Shown one piece after another: positions 15,267 to 22,996 of a stretch of DNA of 64,000 nt. Each line of letters begins with the position of its first letter. The stretch's first letter is position 1. A program made the position numbers and the translations under genes. Origin of the DNA: DASVVT01 sp036386415 (lineage in GTDB: Bacteria; Acidobacteriota; Blastocatellia; Pyrinomonadales; Pyrinomonadaceae); NCBI GenBank assembly GCA_036386415.1, contig DASVVT010000053.1:1-64000 (forward strand), in the 5' to 3' direction. Under the pieces are notes generated by a model. It saw only the letters and a program-made list of their open reading frames with translations. It was not told the DNA's origin and made no database searches.

Positions 15267-15722
15267 GTGGTCAAAGATCAGTTCCCATCGCAGCCTATCA
15301 CGTTAACAATTATTTGTCCGACGTGCGGCGAAACTTTGATCTATGGCGTCAAAGAGTGCCGCTTTTGCCGCGCCCCCATTGACCAAGAATATGCCGAGAA
15401 AAACGTCATATCCTGCGCACTCGCAACCGAGGCATCCAAGTCAGCGGGCGTGATTCGTTCCTTCAGAACTCTGTTATACATTCTTCTGGCAATGACGGTC
15501 TTCGCTTTTTTCGCGGATCCACCCTTTTTAGAAATAATTTTATTCGTCTCGATTCTCAATCTCATTGGCCCGATAAGATGGCTCCGAAAATATGGCGGCA
15601 TCACTCTTAACAATGATGACGTGCTTAAGGCGCAGAAGGACATGAGAGTTGAACTTTACTTATGGCTGAGCGCTATCATCATGGAAGCAGTTGCACTCTC
15701 GGTATGGCTGTGGAAGCTTTGA
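15267..15722 (+). CDS. Zinc-ribbon membrane protein, 151 aa
   Basis: A GTG start at 15267 with AAAGAGG 5 nt upstream. The N-terminal ~30 residues form a zinc ribbon with two CxxC knuckles (CPTCGETLIYGVKECRFC). Two hydrophobic segments follow at about residues 66-100 (LLYILLAMTVFAFFADPPFL and onward) and one at about 128-148. The architecture is that of many small membrane proteins with a cytosolic zinc finger; the role is unknown. Sole gene of its cassette. Confidence 0.7.
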   Translation: MVKDQFPSQPITLTIICPTCGETLIYGVKECRFCRAPIDQEYAEKNVISCALATEASKSAGVIRSFRTLLYILLAMTVFAFFADPPFLEIILFVSILNLIGPIRWLRKYGGITLNNDDVLKAQKDMRVELYLWLSAIIMEAVALSVWLWKL

Positions 15723-15729
15723 CGGTGCC

Positions 15730-15830
15730 GCCCAACAACTAATTGAACCGGAGCGGAATCAGCTTGCCTCTGATCGAGAACTTGTCGCACGATGTGGTAG
15801 TCTCCCGCCCGGTTAATTGGGGCGTTAGGT
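15730..15830 (+). repeat. attC site 22
   Basis: R'' GCCCAAC at 15730-15736 (one mismatch to cassette start TTCGGC), R' GTTAGGT at 15824-15830. Confidence 0.92.
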
Positions 15831-15864
15831 GTCGAAAACTGAACGTATCAAATGAGGGGGGAAT

Positions 15865-16854
15865 ATGGAACGACAGTACCTTGAGAGCGTCGAAGGCTCA
15901 CCGCAACCCGCTGATATTTTCCAACTCCACATGCCCGGCGTGGATGTGCTGGCAAACATTGACGAGCTTTTCGACTTGGCGCGCAGTGAGTTACGGCACG
16001 CCGAATCAGTAATAGAAAATAGCGCGGCTGGTCAGCGCGCCATCGCCATCTTAACGCCGGGTCGAATCATTATCTACATGCCATGCCCCGCCCCCGGAAG
16101 TCTGTCGGCAGAGCAGATAGAACCCATAAAGAAGTTCATGCCGGTTGAGCCTGCGCTGAATATATCAGTTATTTCTTACACACACCTTCAGGCGTTCATG
16201 GAAGACGCAACTAAGCTGAGGTGTATCCCTTTTCTCGGCATTCTGCTCGGTTATGGATATATAGGGCACAGCGTCGTCGTCTTCGAGGGACACCCCTCGG
16301 CCTTTGAAAGCGGGGTGCGCAACAGTGACGTGTTGATGGTGGACTCGGGGATGCTGCCGTTTATCCAGCATGACTGGCTGGAAGCCGCTCATAGGGTTAT
16401 GCGTCCCCGCCCGAAGATTTTTGTATTCGACCGGAAAAACCTCACTCCTTTGCCCGTCGTTAGAAGTAACAATGCTCAGGGTTGGCAATACGCCGAGCCG
16501 GATGGTGAGGCCAGCTATGCCAATTGCTTACTTATGATGCTGGCGAAGGGGACTCGCTCTTCAGTTCGGGTCACCTCGGGTCAAGCGTTACCCTGCCTCG
16601 CTGATTTCACAACAGACCCTGAAGACCTAGACTGGATCAATGGGCTGCCGTTTAAGTATGACCAACTGGACGCCGACAAGGTTATCGAAATCATTATTAA
16701 CGCTGCCGTGTGGCGGCGGCATCATTTCTTCAAAACCAAGGGCGTGCTGAATGCGCGCTTAGCTGACGAGAGTCAGGAGCGAAAGATGGTGTCGTTCACA
16801 CTCACTATTACGAAAGATGCGGGCGGGAACAAACAACTCCAGATCGAAAGATAA
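15865..16854 (+). CDS. Cassette hypothetical protein, 329 aa
   Basis: A soluble 329 aa protein, unrecognised. The first half has an alpha/beta look, with RAIAILTPGRIIIYMPCPAP (two Pro-Cys-Pro turns) and a hydrophobic stretch LGILLGYGYIGHSVVVFEGH. The second half has FIQHDWLEAAHRVMRPRPKI, then a region with LLMMLAKGTRSSVRVTSGQA, and ends in a beta hairpin VSFTLTITKDAGGNKQLQIE. There is no signal peptide. GAGGGGGGA lies just before the ATG at 15865. The cassette's terminal R'' does not match its start, unlike most neighbours. Confidence 0.62.
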   Translation: MERQYLESVEGSPQPADIFQLHMPGVDVLANIDELFDLARSELRHAESVIENSAAGQRAIAILTPGRIIIYMPCPAPGSLSAEQIEPIKKFMPVEPALNISVISYTHLQAFMEDATKLRCIPFLGILLGYGYIGHSVVVFEGHPSAFESGVRNSDVLMVDSGMLPFIQHDWLEAAHRVMRPRPKIFVFDRKNLTPLPVVRSNNAQGWQYAEPDGEASYANCLLMMLAKGTRSSVRVTSGQALPCLADFTTDPEDLDWINGLPFKYDQLDADKVIEIIINAAVWRRHHFFKTKGVLNARLADESQERKMVSFTLTITKDAGGNKQLQIER

Positions 16855-16900
16855 ATCCTCGTTGTTTATTTATTTCGAGTGGCGGCGGTGGGTGAGCGCC

Positions 16901-17002
16901 GCCCAACAACTCATTGAACCGGAGCGCGGGTTAGCTTGGCTTTTATCGTCAACTTGAATCTATCGGCGTTGCATGCGCGCCCGGTTAATTCCGGCGTTCG
17001 GC
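16901..17002 (+). repeat. attC site 23
   Basis: R'' GCCCAAC at 16901-16907, R' GTTCGGC at 16996-17002. R'' does not complement the cassette start TTAGGTGTC at 15825. Confidence 0.92.
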
Positions 17003-17082
17003 GGCAAGAAAGAGGAGGCAACTTCGCAGATGACGCATACCCGGCTTTCGCTCGTGGGTCAGATGTATTGAGGAGAAGGTAG

Positions 17083-18249
17083 ATGATGCCATTCAAAGCC
17101 ATTCTTGCTGTTGTTTTCCTCGCGCTTGCCGAGGGCCCAATTTCAAGTCCGAGAATTCCACGCTTTGACCGCGCAGTTGCTCTTGACGATAAGGCAGAAA
17201 CCACAGCTAATGCCAGTCTCGGCGATCTCGACGGCGATGGGGACATAGACATTGTATTGGCTAAGGGCCGCCACTGGCCTCTAGCCGATCTCGTACTCTT
17301 AAACGATAGTAAGGGGCACTTCAATCAGCGGCACAACGTCAGCGACAGGGCAGACCGGAGCTACACCGCAGCACTCGCAGACCTCAACGGCGATGCCAAG
17401 CTTGATCTCGTTGTCGGTAACGATGCTCCGGATGAGAAGGTCTTTTACTTCAACGACGGGAAGGGCAACTTCACCATCGCAGGTACGTTCGGTGATGCGC
17501 GTTGGCCGACGCGCAATGTCACCGTTATAGACCTCAATCGCGATGGTCACCCCGATATCGTCGTAGCCAATAGAAGTGAGGATCAGCCGGGCGCGAACCA
17601 CGTTTGTTTAAACGATGGACGCGGACATTTTCCGTCGTGCCGCGCTCTGTCGCCCGAATCGGCCACGACGATTGCCGCAGGGGATATTAATGGCGACCGA
17701 TTGCCTGACTTAGTTGTCCCCCACCGCGATGGCGGCCAAAGCTATATCTACATTAACGACGGCAAGGGCGGCTTTGCAGAGAAGCATCCATTTGGCCCCG
17801 CCAAGGCCGAGACTCGATCCGTCGCTCTTGGCGATCTTAACGGTGATGGGCGATTGGACTTAATCATCGGCGACCAGGCGGGGGGCGGCGCTTCCATCTA
17901 TTTCAGTCAGGGTGGCGTGAAATTTTCCGACCCTGTTCGGATTGGCGAAAAGACGGAGTCTGTGTATTCGATTGCCATCGCTGACCTGAACGGCGACGGG
18001 CGCGCAGACGTTGTGTTGGGAAATCTGGAGGCACCGGGAGTAGTTCTGATAAACGATGGAACAGGCCGCAGGTTCACGACCGTCCGTTTCGGGGATAAGC
18101 AAGGCGCCGTCTACGGTCTGGCGCTTGGTGATGTCAACGGCGACGGCTCGCCCGACATCGTCGCCGCGCGCTCCGACGCGCCGAGTATGCTCTATCTCAA
18201 CTCGTTGATCATGAAAGCTGGTCCAAAGTCGCCCGCACGGCATAAGTGA
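17083..18249 (+). CDS. Secreted FG-GAP/VCBS repeat protein
   Basis: A 388 aa protein with a signal peptide (about residues 1-24, MMPFKAILAVVFLALAEG). About six or seven FG-GAP/VCBS repeats follow, each carrying a DLNGDG-type calcium loop: DLDGDGDIDIVLAKG, DLNGDAKLDLVVGND, DLNRDGHPDIVVANR, DINGDRLPDLVVPH, DLNGDGRLDLIIGD, DLNGDGRADVVLGN and DVNGDGSPDIVAAR. The repeats should fold as a seven-bladed beta-propeller outside the cytoplasm. The repeat class also occurs in the large subtilase at 22997-28843, on the other strand. GAGGAGAAGG precedes the ATG. Unusually large for a single-gene cassette. Confidence 0.85.
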   Translation: MMPFKAILAVVFLALAEGPISSPRIPRFDRAVALDDKAETTANASLGDLDGDGDIDIVLAKGRHWPLADLVLLNDSKGHFNQRHNVSDRADRSYTAALADLNGDAKLDLVVGNDAPDEKVFYFNDGKGNFTIAGTFGDARWPTRNVTVIDLNRDGHPDIVVANRSEDQPGANHVCLNDGRGHFPSCRALSPESATTIAAGDINGDRLPDLVVPHRDGGQSYIYINDGKGGFAEKHPFGPAKAETRSVALGDLNGDGRLDLIIGDQAGGGASIYFSQGGVKFSDPVRIGEKTESVYSIAIADLNGDGRADVVLGNLEAPGVVLINDGTGRRFTTVRFGDKQGAVYGLALGDVNGDGSPDIVAARSDAPSMLYLNSLIMKAGPKSPARHK

Positions 18250-18275
18250 GATTCATTCGGTAACGCGTTAGTGCC

Positions 18276-18377
18276 AACGAACAACTCATTCAACCGGAGC
18301 GCGGGATAGCTTGCTTCTCATCGGGAACTTGAATGTCACCGCAGATACTTCCCGCACGGTTAGTTCGGGCGTTCGAA
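18276..18377 (+). repeat. attC site 24
   Basis: R'' AACGAAC at 18276-18282 (GCCAACGAA against GCCGCCGAA expected), R' GTTCGAA at 18371-18377. Confidence 0.88.
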
Positions 18378-18405
18378 GGCTACCTTGAGCGATAGGAAAA
18401 AGCAG

Positions 18406-19959
18406 ATGAACAAAACTGCACGGTTGATGCCTAAGGCCACATGGTTATTGCTACTCCTCGTCACCATCGCGTCTTCATACGCTAATGCCCAAACACCCGC
18501 TTTGTGGGGCGACCTTAAATCCGGTTCTTATCCTGTAGGTTATAGGCTCATCTATAAATTTGATTACTCAAGAGGCTGGAAAGCGAAAGAGGACGCTAAC
18601 GGCTACCCGCAAGCTGAAAGCAGAGGGCGTCCGATACGAGTTAGCGTCTGGTATCCCGCCGAAAATAGAGCTCACGCTTCAAGGATGTTGTATCGAGATT
18701 ACATGCCTTCTACCGCCGAGGATTCTGTTTTCGCGGAGATGAACGGTCTGCTTGCGAAGAGGGATTTTGGTAATCTTCGCTCTAACCTTAAAGGAGAAGA
18801 GTTCGACAGCTTGATGATGACGCGGACGGCTGCCGTTCAGAATGCCTTGCCGCACAACGGAGCTTTCCCGCTCATCGTTTACTCTGCGGGTCTCAATAAT
18901 AGCTCGCAGGATAATGTTGTACTCTGTGAGTATCTGGCGAGTCACGGTTATGTAGTTGTCACCGTCCCGCAATTAGGTACGACTTCGCTCGATGTCAATC
19001 TGAAGCTTCAGAATGCGCTGGATTTGGAAACACAGACTCTCGACCTTCAATACGCAATCGGGGCGGTACACGACTTCTCCAACGTTGACCATCAGCGGCT
19101 AGGCGTAATCGGGTACAGCGTGGGCGGAGTCGTAGCGTTAAATCTCGTCATGCGAAATACCGATGTTGATGCAATAGCCACTCTTGATCCCACGTTCGGG
19201 GTCACACCATTCATTAAGCTGGCAACCGAATCGCCTTATTACGCCCCTACAAATTTGCGTGTCCCTTGGATGTATATGTACAGAGTAGAGCCAGCGACAA
19301 ATCTGACCGTCTCCGATGCGCTAAAGTATTCCGACCGCTACCGGCTGGAGTTTACGGGAATGCTTCACCAGGATTTTTCCAGCCTCCCTATGTTCTCCAC
19401 ACAATCCGCCGCTCCGCAGACGAGAACCGCTGCAACGGCTAAACGCGGGTATCAGACCGTCTGCCTTTATATACTGAACTTCTTCAATGCCTACCTGAAA
19501 AAAGACGAACGCGGCCTGGAGTTTATCACCCGTCACCCTAGAGAGAATGGTGTCGCTGAAAGCATTGCTGGATTTGAAATCCGCAACGGGATCACGGCTC
19601 CCCCGACTGAAGGAAAGTTCCTGAGAGTCATGGAACAGGAAGGATTTGAGCGAGCCATCAAGCTGTATAACGAAAGCAGAGCAAGGGCCTCCCAACAGCC
19701 AATCTTTAGCGAAACCTTCCTGAATCAGTTAGGTTACAAGCTTATTAACGAGAACCGTCTTGCACAGGCCCTCGACATCTTTAAGTTGAACGTTGAAGCA
19801 TATCCATCCTCAGCGAATGTTTACGACAGCCTGGCTGAAGCGTACATGCTCAGTGGGAACAAGGAGATGGCAATCAAATTCTATGAGAAATCAATTGAGT
19901 TGAATCCTGATAATAAAGGAGCAATCGAGGCGGTAAAAAAGCTCAAGGGCACTCCGTAG
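18406..19959 (+). CDS. Secreted alpha/beta hydrolase with C-terminal TPR
   Basis: A 517 aa protein. The signal peptide is residues 1-29 (cleavage near ANAQT). Residues ~40-370 form an alpha/beta-hydrolase domain of the dienelactone/PAF-acetylhydrolase-like type: GAFPLIVYSAGLNNSSQDN around the oxyanion region, nucleophile elbow GYSVGG with Ser238, a likely acid Asp261 (TLDPTFG) and a candidate His near 326 (GMLHQDF). The last ~80 residues hold two TPR units (ANVYDSLAEAYMLSGNKEMA). The substrate is unknown. Start ATG 18406 is preferred to TTG 18385 because it gives a clean signal peptide. Sole gene of a large cassette. Confidence 0.8.
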   Translation: MNKTARLMPKATWLLLLLVTIASSYANAQTPALWGDLKSGSYPVGYRLIYKFDYSRGWKAKEDANGYPQAESRGRPIRVSVWYPAENRAHASRMLYRDYMPSTAEDSVFAEMNGLLAKRDFGNLRSNLKGEEFDSLMMTRTAAVQNALPHNGAFPLIVYSAGLNNSSQDNVVLCEYLASHGYVVVTVPQLGTTSLDVNLKLQNALDLETQTLDLQYAIGAVHDFSNVDHQRLGVIGYSVGGVVALNLVMRNTDVDAIATLDPTFGVTPFIKLATESPYYAPTNLRVPWMYMYRVEPATNLTVSDALKYSDRYRLEFTGMLHQDFSSLPMFSTQSAAPQTRTAATAKRGYQTVCLYILNFFNAYLKKDERGLEFITRHPRENGVAESIAGFEIRNGITAPPTEGKFLRVMEQEGFERAIKLYNESRARASQQPIFSETFLNQLGYKLINENRLAQALDIFKLNVEAYPSSANVYDSLAEAYMLSGNKEMAIKFYEKSIELNPDNKGAIEAVKKLKGTP

Positions 19960-19971
19960 TTTCCATGCGCC

Positions 19972-20080
19972 GCCCAACAGGTCATTCGACCCGACCTCCC
20001 GCCAGCACTGCTTTGCTGCTTGTTTGCTGCGATGATGTTGAATGCCTTTCGCGGGCGGCGGCTTAATTCGGGCGTTAGAT
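19972..20080 (+). repeat. attC site 25
   Basis: R'' GCCCAAC at 19972-19978, R' GTTAGAT at 20074-20080. R'' does not complement the cassette start TTCGAAGGC. Interior diverged (GTCATTCGACCCGACC and GGCGGCTTAATTCGGGCG). Confidence 0.88.
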
Positions 20081-20129
20081 TTCGTCCGCTAGTCACAGTA
20101 TGATTTACTGGAAAGGACAAACGGGGATC

Positions 20130-20522
20130 ATGGAACCGGCGAAACATCATATCCTTTATGTCGAAGATCATGACGACACTCGCATTCTGATGACCGTCAT
20201 GCTCGAGCAAGCGGGTTTTCAAGTGACGTTTGCAAGGAACGGAGAGGATGGCTTGAAGCTAGCGCAGGAACAGCGCTTTGACCTCTACCTGCTCAATCAC
20301 ACGTTCCCGGACGCATCCGGGGTGACGATATGTGAGGCGCTTCGTAAGCTCGATCCTGAGACGCCAATACTGTTCTATTCAGGTCGCGCGATGCCACAAG
20401 AAAAAGAGGCTGCGATCAAGGCTGGAGCACAAGACTATCTGATTAAGCCTAACGACCTTTTCCACGTTGCCGATCATGTAGCCAAGTGGATAAGCGCGAA
20501 GCGAAAACCGGAAGCAGAGTAA
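20130..20522 (+). CDS. Response-regulator receiver protein lacking the phospho-Asp
   Basis: A 130 aa stand-alone CheY-like receiver. The acidic pair is present (YVEDHDD, Glu12/Asp13), as are the switch Ser83 (FYSG) and the conserved Lys105 (YLIKPND). The phosphoacceptor position reads DLYLLNHTFPD, with Asn56 where receivers have Asp. It is therefore a pseudo-receiver that probably cannot be phosphorylated by the usual route. There is no output domain or partner kinase in the cassette. A start at 20100 would add 10 residues; ATG 20130 gives the family length. Confidence 0.82.
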   Translation: MEPAKHHILYVEDHDDTRILMTVMLEQAGFQVTFARNGEDGLKLAQEQRFDLYLLNHTFPDASGVTICEALRKLDPETPILFYSGRAMPQEKEAAIKAGAQDYLIKPNDLFHVADHVAKWISAKRKPEAE

Positions 20523-20577
20523 TTGAATCACAGCCTGTATGTGAGCAAGTGTCGAATAAGTTGAAGCGCACACCAAA

Positions 20578-20683
20578 ATCTAACAACTTGTTCAATCGGA
20601 GCGCGGATCGAATGGCTTTCATCATGCTTGCTGCTATAAAGTTGGGTGCTCTTCGCCGCGCCTGGTTAATTCGGGCGTTATGC
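20578..20683 (+). repeat. attC site 26, last of the main array
   Basis: R'' ATCTAAC at 20578-20584 (AAAATCTAA against cassette start TTAGATTTC), R' GTTATGC at 20677-20683. No further attC follows the next gene, so this closes the array. Confidence 0.92.
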
Positions 20684-20745
20684 TGCGGGGTTCGTGATCG
20701 TAAAGAACGTTGAAGAGATCGAACGGAAGAAGGAGAATGAATCCA

Positions 20746-21576
20746 ATGCCGATTAAAGGTAAAAAAGCTGTTGCCTGTTTACTGCTCTCAGTCATATTCA
20801 TGTTTGGCTGTAAATCTTCCGGAGACACCAACTCCAACCTGCGAACGCAACCCGCCAATACGAATGCAGACACAGCGAAATCAACCACGCCGAACGCAAA
20901 GCCTGATAAGGATGGCATAATTTCCTCGGGCACGGGCGTGGAAAAAGAACAGCCCGCCGCAGGCAAAGGTAACGTGCAGGGCAAAGTATTTTATAACCAA
21001 CAGCCTGTCGCTGGGGTTGAAGTGAAACTATGCGAAACATTCAGCCGGTATCTGAGCGGGTGTGGTGGCGAAACATTCACGACCAAGACGGATAGCGGCG
21101 GCGAGTATTTAATCAAAAACGTGCCGCCCAGAATTTACGAAGGCTTGATCGTGAAAGTCTTCGACACGGACTATTATGTCTTCGCCACCTCCGGCATAGT
21201 CCAAACGGCCAAGTACAAGATCGAGGAGGGCCAGACGTTCTTCGCGCCCGACACGCACCTTTTCAAGCAGGATTTAAAGCTTGTAAGTCCGAAAGCGGGC
21301 TCGAAGATGGGCGGGAGCAACATCGAAGTGAAATGGAATGCTTACCCGGACGCGGCCTATTACAAATTCAGCATCTATGCTGACAGTTCGACGGGGGCTC
21401 AGACGGAGTATGACTACATTAACAAGCGCGTTGACGGGCTCTCTTACGTACTGGATAAACCGCTTTCACCGGGCTCTTACACTTGCAAGGTGGAAGCCTA
21501 TAACGGCAGCGACATCAAACTTTCTGAAAGTTCGAGCGATATCAAGTTCACGGTGACAGGCGAAGCAGCAAAGTGA
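20746..21576 (+). CDS. Lipoprotein with carboxypeptidase-regulatory-like domain
   Basis: A 276 aa lipoprotein. The signal peptide MPIKGKKAVACLLLSVIFMF ends in a lipobox (FGCKSS, Cys22). A Thr/Asn/Pro-rich linker follows, then at about residues 75-155 a CarboxypepD_reg-like/SpaA-like beta domain (GNVQGKVFYNQQPVAGVEVK, then TKTDSGGEYLIKNVPPRIYE). The last ~90 residues form a fibronectin-III-like domain (IEVKWNAYPDAAYYKFSIYA). ATG 20746 is chosen for its 9 nt spacing from AAGGAG. It lies directly after the last attC R' but has no attC of its own, so it is either an immobile last cassette or host DNA beyond the array. Confidence 0.78.
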   Translation: MPIKGKKAVACLLLSVIFMFGCKSSGDTNSNLRTQPANTNADTAKSTTPNAKPDKDGIISSGTGVEKEQPAAGKGNVQGKVFYNQQPVAGVEVKLCETFSRYLSGCGGETFTTKTDSGGEYLIKNVPPRIYEGLIVKVFDTDYYVFATSGIVQTAKYKIEEGQTFFAPDTHLFKQDLKLVSPKAGSKMGGSNIEVKWNAYPDAAYYKFSIYADSSTGAQTEYDYINKRVDGLSYVLDKPLSPGSYTCKVEAYNGSDIKLSESSSDIKFTVTGEAAK

Positions 21577-21660
21577 AGCGGTCGTCTCTTATCAGTGTCG
21601 CGTGTGGCAGCGGCGGGAGCCTCACGCTTCCCCGCCGCAGAAGAAAATGAGGACATTGCG

Positions 21661-22965
21661 ATGAAGGGATATAGCTCTCGGAGTCTTGGCCTTCGTATAG
21701 GAGCTGTGGTCGCCGTGGTTGCACTACTCGGTTTGGCGTGGGGGCTTGCACACTATCTGCGCTCCAAGCCAGTCTCGCCAACCAGTTCGAAGTTCCAAGG
21801 CAGTATTCCCAATAACCAACTGATGCAGAACCACGGCGGAGAGGCGGCGACGTTCAGCACCCAGGGCTCGGTCGATCTCACAGGCGAGTACTTCCAGGCT
21901 CAGGGCAAGAACGGCCAGAGTTGCGCCTCGTGCCATATTCCTGAGGAGGCTTGGAGCATCACCCCGGCCACGCTGCAACGCCTGTTCGACGAAACGAATG
22001 GCACTCATCCGGTGTTCACCCCGCTCGACGCCAACAACCCGAACATGGATGTCTCCACAGCGGAGGCGCGCCGCGCCGCCTACAGTATGCTCTTGACGCG
22101 CGGCGTATTCCGCAGGGGCGGCGCTCCCCGGCCAGACTCCGAGTGGGAACTGATCGCCGTGGAAGATCCGCACGATTTCGCGAACCTCAACCGACTGGTG
22201 CACTGGCGGCGCTCCATGCCGACGATCAACTTCGCCAACGGGAGCGCGACGGTCAACTGGGACGCTGGCTCCAACGTGGGTAAAGGCCAGCGCGCCGCGC
22301 TGGTCAACCTGACCAACCGCCTCGTGACGGGTGCCCTGCAAGGCCCGCCGGCTCCTCCTGAGGTCATTGCCAGCATCGTGGATTTCGAAAGCACGCTCTT
22401 TACCGCGCAGCTCACAGTGCCGGGCGTTGGGCGTCTCGACTCCGATGGTGCGCGCGGCGGTCCTGAGGCGTTGTCAACCATGTCGAAGGTTAGGGGGGGG
22501 TTCGATCTCTTCGACGCCTGGGCTGGAAGCGATAACCCTAAGCGCGCGCAGATCGCGCGTGGACAGGAGGTATTCAACAGCATCAACCGCAGCCATAAGA
22601 GCTGCATCGTCTGCCACAACTCGGCAAACAACGGCACCAACATCGACAACGACCTGTTCGACATCCGCACAGCGTCGGACGAGGCGCGCACCCCGGACCT
22701 GCCCCTCTACACCTTCCGCAACAAAGAGACGGGCGAGACCCGCCGGTTGACCGACGCGGGCCTGGGCAACATCACAGGGCTGTGGGATGACCTCGGCGAC
22801 TTCAAGACGCCGACCTTGCGCGGGCTGGCCGCGCGCGCCCCGTACTTCCACAACGGGATCGCCGCGACGCTCGAGGACGTGGTGCGCCATTACGAGAATC
22901 ACTTCGGCTTCCGTTTCACGGACGAGGAGAGAGCCGACTTGGTGGCCTTCTTGAACGCGCTCTAA
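21661..22965 (+). CDS. Diheme cytochrome c, peroxidase/MauG-like
   Basis: A 434 aa protein with an N-terminal membrane anchor (residues ~10-33) and two CxxCH heme-binding motifs: C88-A-S-C91-H92 and C315-I-V-C318-H319. The C-terminal end reads LRGLAARAPYFHNGIAATLE and then YENHFGFRFTDEE, matching the bacterial cytochrome c peroxidase/MauG superfamily. Members reduce peroxide or carry out periplasmic oxidations; which applies is not determined. GAGGACATTGCG lies upstream of the ATG at 21661. It converges on the subtilase gene, with only 31 bp between the two stops. Confidence 0.85.
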   Translation: MKGYSSRSLGLRIGAVVAVVALLGLAWGLAHYLRSKPVSPTSSKFQGSIPNNQLMQNHGGEAATFSTQGSVDLTGEYFQAQGKNGQSCASCHIPEEAWSITPATLQRLFDETNGTHPVFTPLDANNPNMDVSTAEARRAAYSMLLTRGVFRRGGAPRPDSEWELIAVEDPHDFANLNRLVHWRRSMPTINFANGSATVNWDAGSNVGKGQRAALVNLTNRLVTGALQGPPAPPEVIASIVDFESTLFTAQLTVPGVGRLDSDGARGGPEALSTMSKVRGGFDLFDAWAGSDNPKRAQIARGQEVFNSINRSHKSCIVCHNSANNGTNIDNDLFDIRTASDEARTPDLPLYTFRNKETGETRRLTDAGLGNITGLWDDLGDFKTPTLRGLAARAPYFHNGIAATLEDVVRHYENHFGFRFTDEERADLVAFLNAL

Positions 22966-22996
22966 AAGCGATTCAATATGTGCTGATTGATGGTTC

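Larger units (their letters stand above)
29..20683 (+). mobile_element. Integron gene-cassette array, 26 attC sites
   Basis: A ~100 bp imperfect palindrome recurs 26 times. It starts with an RYYYAAC-type box and AACTCATTCAACCGGAGCG, and ends with CCGGTTAATTCGGGCG followed by GTTRRRY. This is the attC layout (R''-L''-L'-R'). The intervals hold one to three short plus-strand genes or none. In most cassettes the first bases after the crossover (for example TTAGCTGGC at 1100) are the reverse complement of the R'' box at that cassette's own far end (GCCAGCTAA at 2364), as expected of excisable circles. Sites are as alike as those of sedentary chromosomal integrons. The integrase gene is not in the window. 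Confidence 0.93.

Noticed and set aside
811..20683. The regularly spaced repeats as a CRISPR array
   Set aside because: Repeats are ~100 bp imperfect palindromes separated by genes of very different lengths, which fits attC sites, not 25-40 bp repeats with uniform spacers.
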